NCBI RefSeq assembly: GCF_001485575.1
Contig: NZ_BCNB01000006.1
Location: 62,001-126,000 of the forward strand
Length of the DNA: 64,000 bases
Direction: 5' to 3'
From: Haloarcula sp. CBA1127
Lineage (GTDB): Archaea; Halobacteriota; Halobacteria; Halobacteriales; Haloarculaceae
Position numbers and translations under genes: made by a program. Below, one piece after another: positions 60,276 through 64,000 of this stretch. Position 1 is the stretch's first letter; every line of letters starts with the position of its first letter. A model generated the notes under the pieces. That model was not told the origin of the DNA. It worked only from the letters and a program-made list of their open reading frames with translations, and ran no database searches.

Positions 60276-61910
60276 TCAGTCCTCGTCCAGCACGAGGTGA
60301 CGGAGAATATCACCGTATGCCGGCCGCGTCACAAGCACGCCGATGAGGACGCCCACGATGGTGATGATAGCGAACCCGGAGAGGTCGCCGAGTGGCAGGA
60401 CCATTAGCGGACTCATCGCCATGATAGTCGTCGCCGCGGCCGCACCGATGACCCAGAACGCCTTGCGGAAGCGGCTCTGGAACACGCGTCCGGTCTCGAC
60501 TTCCCCTTGCTGGAGGATCTCGTCGGCGATGATGATGAGGTCGTCCACCCCCGTCCCGATGACCGCGATGAACCCGGCCAGATGCGAGAGGTTCAGCGGA
60601 TACTGGACGAAGGCGACGAACCCGAGGAGGATGAACACCTCCGACAGCGCCGTGACGACCATCGGGACGACAACCTCAACCCGTTTGTATCGCACGTAGA
60701 CCACGAGACTGACTGCGAGGACAGCCAGCAATCCAGTCAACAGCGAGTTCTGCTTGAACTGCTCGGCAAGCGCCGGGTCGAGCGACGAGCCGGAGTCTTC
60801 GGAGAGGTCGAGCGGCGCCGGAAGCTGCCCGGCCCGGAGGTTCAGTTCGATTTCACTGGCCGTTTCAGCTGGGTTGTCCGAGCTTCCGGTTTGCATCACG
60901 TACACAGGGTCGTTAGCGAACTCGCCACTGGCGAAACTCTCACCGAGACCTGGCGTCACGCCTCTGGCTGTGACAACCTCACCGTTTAACGTATGGACCA
61001 GACAACCGGGTTCATCGTTTGCAAGTGCAGGGTCGGCCGACCCACTGGCGGTCGTCTGCTGAATGTCCGAGTGATTGTAGTTTCCACACGGAGCCCCGTC
61101 ACCGAATCCGGCATCAACCATTCGCTGGGCGAACCCGTCGGCGGCATCCGAGCTGACTGTGATGTACACGGCCCAACCGACGCCTTCCCTGTCTGCGGCC
61201 GAGATATCACTCATCTGAGAGCGCTTGAGCACTTCCTCGCGGACGAAGGTCCCGTTTTCACCGCCGGGATACACAGCGTATATTTTGACGGTCCCGCGCT
61301 CGTTCAGCAGGTCAACGAGTTCTTCTCGGTCCCGGTCTGGGGCAGTAATACTGACGAAGTGTTGGCCACCGGGAACGTTGACGATCTGGACTGATGCACC
61401 GCTGAGCGCTGAGGTCCGAAGCTTCTCATCAACAGCTTCGACCATCTCTTGGCGCGTCTCCGGAGTCACGCCGTCACGTACAGTGGTCGGCTGATACCCG
61501 TTGTTCTCAAGTGCCGTTCGAAGTTCTTGATGCGTGACGTCTTTTGTAACAACCTCGACAGCCCCCGCGCTTCGCTCAGAGGTGATAGGTCGGACACGGA
61601 CGTCGATTGTGTCGAGGTCGAGTTCGTCGGCCACTGTTTGCTCAAGTTGAGACGAATCCGCCTGGGTCACGTTGACGTTCTCGGCAGTGATGCCGACAAT
61701 GGGGGCACGAAGGCGGGTTCCACCACTGAGCTGAATACCGTAGTTGAGGTTCGTCAACGGTTCGGATTCGCTCGCTGCAGGACCAGATTCGTCGGTAGGT
61801 CCATCGGCACTCGTTCCCGGCGGAACTCCGGGAACGAACAGCGCGATAGCACTGGTCAGGAGAAGCACGACCAGTAAAACGACTCGCCAATTGTCTCGAA
61901 GGGTACTCAT
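60276..61910 (-). CDS. secD: Preprotein translocase subunit SecD
   Basis: 544 aa. One N-terminal helix, a large extracellular P1-type domain (LNYGIQLSGGTRLRAPIVGI), and a C-terminal five-helix RND part (SLLTGLLAVLAVSLVVYVRY; LSHLAGFIAVIGTGVDDLIII region). With SecF it uses the ion gradient to help release exported proteins. ATG overlaps the secF stop. Pairs with SecF at 61907-62794. Confidence 0.95.
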   Translation of the reverse strand: MSTLRDNWRVVLLVVLLLTSAIALFVPGVPPGTSADGPTDESGPAASESEPLTNLNYGIQLSGGTRLRAPIVGITAENVNVTQADSSQLEQTVADELDLDTIDVRVRPITSERSAGAVEVVTKDVTHQELRTALENNGYQPTTVRDGVTPETRQEMVEAVDEKLRTSALSGASVQIVNVPGGQHFVSITAPDRDREELVDLLNERGTVKIYAVYPGGENGTFVREEVLKRSQMSDISAADREGVGWAVYITVSSDAADGFAQRMVDAGFGDGAPCGNYNHSDIQQTTASGSADPALANDEPGCLVHTLNGEVVTARGVTPGLGESFASGEFANDPVYVMQTGSSDNPAETASEIELNLRAGQLPAPLDLSEDSGSSLDPALAEQFKQNSLLTGLLAVLAVSLVVYVRYKRVEVVVPMVVTALSEVFILLGFVAFVQYPLNLSHLAGFIAVIGTGVDDLIIIADEILQQGEVETGRVFQSRFRKAFWVIGAAAATTIMAMSPLMVLPLGDLSGFAIITIVGVLIGVLVTRPAYGDILRHLVLDED

Positions 61911-62794
61911 CGGTTTACCCCCTCGTACTTGTACCAGCGAAGTAGCGTAACGTTGAGCAAGTACGTATTCATTAGGTCAGCCGTCAGTCCGAGTACCAGT
62001 ATCAAGCCGATGTCAGCCATCAGGCCAATCCCGAATATTGTAGCCGCGACCGCCATCACTGTCATCGCTGCAATAGAGGTCAACGTCATCGTCACACCGG
62101 TTCGCATCGCACGGTACGTCGATTCGTAAAACCCGCCTGAACGTCTGAGAACATGGTTATTCAACAGAATATCCGAGTCGACAGAGTATCCGATCAGCAT
62201 GAGAAGCGCTGCGACGATTCCCAGTGAAAGCTTGATTCCAAGAAGGTTCATTATCGCGAGCGGAATCATGATATCGGAAAACGCCGAGATAACGATGGCG
62301 ATACTCGGGATAAATGTGCGGAAGAAGGCGAAAGCGAGCAGGCTCATTCCAACGAACGCAACTCCGACACCGATGACTGCGAGACGCTGGTTTTGCCCGC
62401 CAAACAGCGGCGATGTCGTTCCGCTCCCCAACAGCGTCAGTTCCGCTGCTGACTGGGCAGCGGACCGAACCGAAGACACGTTGGCCGAATTGTCGAACGT
62501 GACGACGTATTGATTCTCGTAGGTGGATTCAGAAGTCGTCGTGATACCCTGCACCGAAAGTACCGGCTCGTCAAATGTGGCTTCGATTTCTTCGTTTGTG
62601 AGCGTCGCGTTTGTCCCTACCGTTAATTCCGTCCCGCCAGTGAAGTCGATGCCCCGGTCGACTGGTGCCCCGGTGACAGCCCACCAGCCACCGATGACCG
62701 CGAGCGAGAGCGCAAGCACCACCAGCGGAACCGCCACCAACTGGCGGTTCGAATACTGGGTGTAATCGACTTCCGGGACCTCGAACTCGAACAT
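61907..62794 (-). CDS. secF: Preprotein translocase subunit SecF
   Basis: 295 aa: N-terminal helix, small extracellular domain with DFTGGTELTVGTNATLTNEE, then five C-terminal helices including GYSVDSDILLNNHVLR, the D-D motif of SecF. Its gene precedes secD with a 4-nt overlap, so the two are one transcript. Confidence 0.95.
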   Translation of the reverse strand: MFEFEVPEVDYTQYSNRQLVAVPLVVLALSLAVIGGWWAVTGAPVDRGIDFTGGTELTVGTNATLTNEEIEATFDEPVLSVQGITTTSESTYENQYVVTFDNSANVSSVRSAAQSAAELTLLGSGTTSPLFGGQNQRLAVIGVGVAFVGMSLLAFAFFRTFIPSIAIVISAFSDIMIPLAIMNLLGIKLSLGIVAALLMLIGYSVDSDILLNNHVLRRSGGFYESTYRAMRTGVTMTLTSIAAMTVMAVAATIFGIGLMADIGLILVLGLTADLMNTYLLNVTLLRWYKYEGVNR

Positions 62795-62895
62795 GACGGA
62801 ACGGTGTGAGACGGGGGCGAATAAGCCTTCTCAATCACTGGCGCTGACATCCGTCGTGCCATACATCTATGGCAGTTTATCACGTATATCTGGGT

Positions 62896-63210
62896 ATGGC
62901 CGAGAGCGCAACCAGGGTCAAACTCTCCTATCCGGCGGACCTCAGCGGCTGGGGCCGCGACAAGATCGACGGCTCGCCGTTCCGCGCGTACCTCCGGAAG
63001 ACACACGACACCGCCGCGCCGGGCGACGTGTGGACGGAGTTCGTCGGCGTCGGCTGCTGTGGCGACACGCTAGATTTCCCGCTTCAGGTCGAGTCAGTCG
63101 AGGGAGGGTCCCGGGTGACCGAGGACACTGCGTTCGTCTACACCGAGCGGGAGGCGTGTGGCATCGCCGGCGGCTGGCAGGTTCAGAGCGCCGCCGGACC
63201 GACCGAATAG
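62896..63210 (+). CDS. Small conserved protein of unknown function (104 aa)
   Basis: 104 aa from ATG 62896; a TTTATCACGTATATC promoter-like stretch precedes it. Beta-rich with conserved-looking SYPADLSGWGRDKIDGSPFR and a Cys pair VGVGCCGDTLDFPL plus a third Cys (EACGIAGGWQ), possibly a metal site. It diverges from secF. Function unknown. Confidence 0.6.
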   Translation: MAESATRVKLSYPADLSGWGRDKIDGSPFRAYLRKTHDTAAPGDVWTEFVGVGCCGDTLDFPLQVESVEGGSRVTEDTAFVYTEREACGIAGGWQVQSAAGPTE

Positions 63211-63236
63211 GAAACGAGAGCGGATGAGAGAACGCG

Positions 63237-63704
63237 TCAGTCCGGCAGGTAGCGCACGCTGACGACGCCCGCTGCGGTCCGAACCTCGACACGGTCGACG
63301 CCGAGCCTGGCCGCCCGCGAGAGGGTCGCCTCGTCCTCGACGACATCCGTCGCAGCCTCGGCCGTCTCGTCTTCCGGGACCGTGAGGACGTGTACCTCGC
63401 CCTCACCAGCGCGTTCGACCGTCGTTAGCTCGCCGGGGGCCTGCTCGGCCGCGATTTCGGTCGTCTGGGCCGTCGGCGCGAGGTCGACCGTCTCGACGGG
63501 AATTGTGCGCCGCTCGGCGACCTCGGTGACGGTGTAGGTGACCTCCATCGGCGGCTCCGGTTCGACCGTCCCCTCCACTACTTCGCCGGCTTCGACGCCG
63601 GGATTGTCAGACAGTGTCAGCACCTGTGAATCCGCGACGTTCCGAAGCGTCGCCGACCCGTCGTCGGCGTTCGTGACAAGAAATGTCCCTTCAATCGCTG
63701 TCAT
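63237..63704 (-). CDS. DUF5812-like protein
   Basis: 155 aa from ATG 63704 (ATG 63710 adds two residues). Acidic, beta-rich: EGTFLVTNADDGSATLRNV start and a regular strand pattern (VEGTVEPEPPMEVTYTVTEV; EVHVLTVPEDETAEAATDVV). It resembles the haloarchaeal DUF5812 family of unknown role, perhaps an OB-fold. Ends 27 nt from the convergent gene. Confidence 0.65.
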   Translation of the reverse strand: MTAIEGTFLVTNADDGSATLRNVADSQVLTLSDNPGVEAGEVVEGTVEPEPPMEVTYTVTEVAERRTIPVETVDLAPTAQTTEIAAEQAPGELTTVERAGEGEVHVLTVPEDETAEAATDVVEDEATLSRAARLGVDRVEVRTAAGVVSVRYLPD

Positions 63705-63799
63705 GGACATACGTTCGTGGCGGGCGTTCTTGCCCGTTTCGACCCGGGAACGGGCTGGAGTGGGATGCCGTAAGAGTGGACAGCCGTGGACTGGCGGTC

Positions 63800-64000
63800 C
63801 TACTTCAGCAGCCGGTGAGTCAGATATATCCCCAGCGTCGCGAGAATCGGCGGGGCAACGCCGGCAATCGGCGGCAGCGAGTAGAAGAACCCGACGACAG
63901 CGCTCTGTGTCGGCTCGCGAAGCTCCGCCGGAGCGGAGGTCAACAGCGCGAGGTATATCGACCCGATGAACAGGAACGCCGAAAGGGCGAGAGCGCGGTC
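63800..64000 (-). CDS. Membrane protein, C-terminal part (continues beyond window)
   Basis: Open from the window edge to a TAG at 63800-63802: 66 residues with two hydrophobic helices (LALSAFLFIGSIYLALLTSA; FYSLPPIAGVAPPILATLGI) and a short basic end (THRLLK). The start lies outside the window. Family unknown. Confidence 0.6.
   Translation of the reverse strand, partial: DRALALSAFLFIGSIYLALLTSAPAELREPTQSAVVGFFYSLPPIAGVAPPILATLGIYLTHRLLK

Noticed and set aside
1-64000. CRISPR array or cas genes
   Set aside because: No series of regularly spaced direct repeats and no Cas protein motifs seen.

Overview
The window reads as a halophilic archaeon (class Halobacteria), most like Haloarcula. The chromosome is GC-rich, the proteins are strongly acidic, lipoproteins carry Tat signals, and typical haloarchaeal families are present: the archaeosine enzymes ArcS, RaSEA and TgtA, TrmY, Pus10, CheF, AglM/AglF, Bat-type regulators and an STT3/AglB-like protein. 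The genus is an inference from gene content.

Layout. (1) 1-13.7 kb is host chromosome: the end of an ABC-transporter ATPase, the three archaeosine genes interleaved with a VanZ protein, an alginate-lyase-like lipoprotein and an epimerase, then NUDIX, RHH and TrmY genes and two large Tat lipoproteins. (2) 13.9-29.4 kb is a provirus bounded by a 13-bp direct repeat that is the 3' end of tRNA-Pro(CGG). It holds an integrase operon with two small overlapping genes, a control region (RHH repressor facing two winged-helix proteins and a Doc-like Fic protein), two perfect hairpins beside a second, minimal tyrosine recombinase, and a leftward block of virion-type genes with a packaging-type ATPase and two adjacent candidate capsid proteins. 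The arrangement resembles tailless icosahedral membrane viruses of the SH1/SNJ1/IHP group. (3) 29.5-43.8 kb is a surface-glycan locus: a Gmm-like NUDIX enzyme, three nucleotide-sugar epimerases (one SQD1-like), an STT3-like membrane protein, AglM, AglF, a polyprenyl-phosphate sugar transferase, GlmS and GlmU. (4) 44-53.8 kb is acetate use: CheF, acetyl-CoA synthetase, a Bat-family regulator, a second acetyl-CoA synthetase, and a two-subunit sodium/solute symporter with a universal stress protein. (5) 53.9-64 kb holds a second CheF, an intact IS6-type element with an 8-bp target duplication, UppP, MscS, Pus10, RNase HII, SecDF and small conserved proteins.

Within the provirus nearly all virion-side genes run leftward with 1-8 nt overlaps, so they are translationally coupled. 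Two leftward units, one starting at the 385-aa acidic gene and one at the 51-aa membrane gene, carry the same 11-bp palindrome at the same distance from the start codon, suggesting one trans-acting factor switches both on or off. A separate 27-bp perfect palindrome sits in front of a 50-aa RHH gene. The least explained part is 15.9-19.3 kb: wHTH-wHTH-Doc, a 33-aa ORF, two long hairpins and a recombinase reduced to its catalytic domain. It could be a lysogeny-maintenance module of unfamiliar composition.
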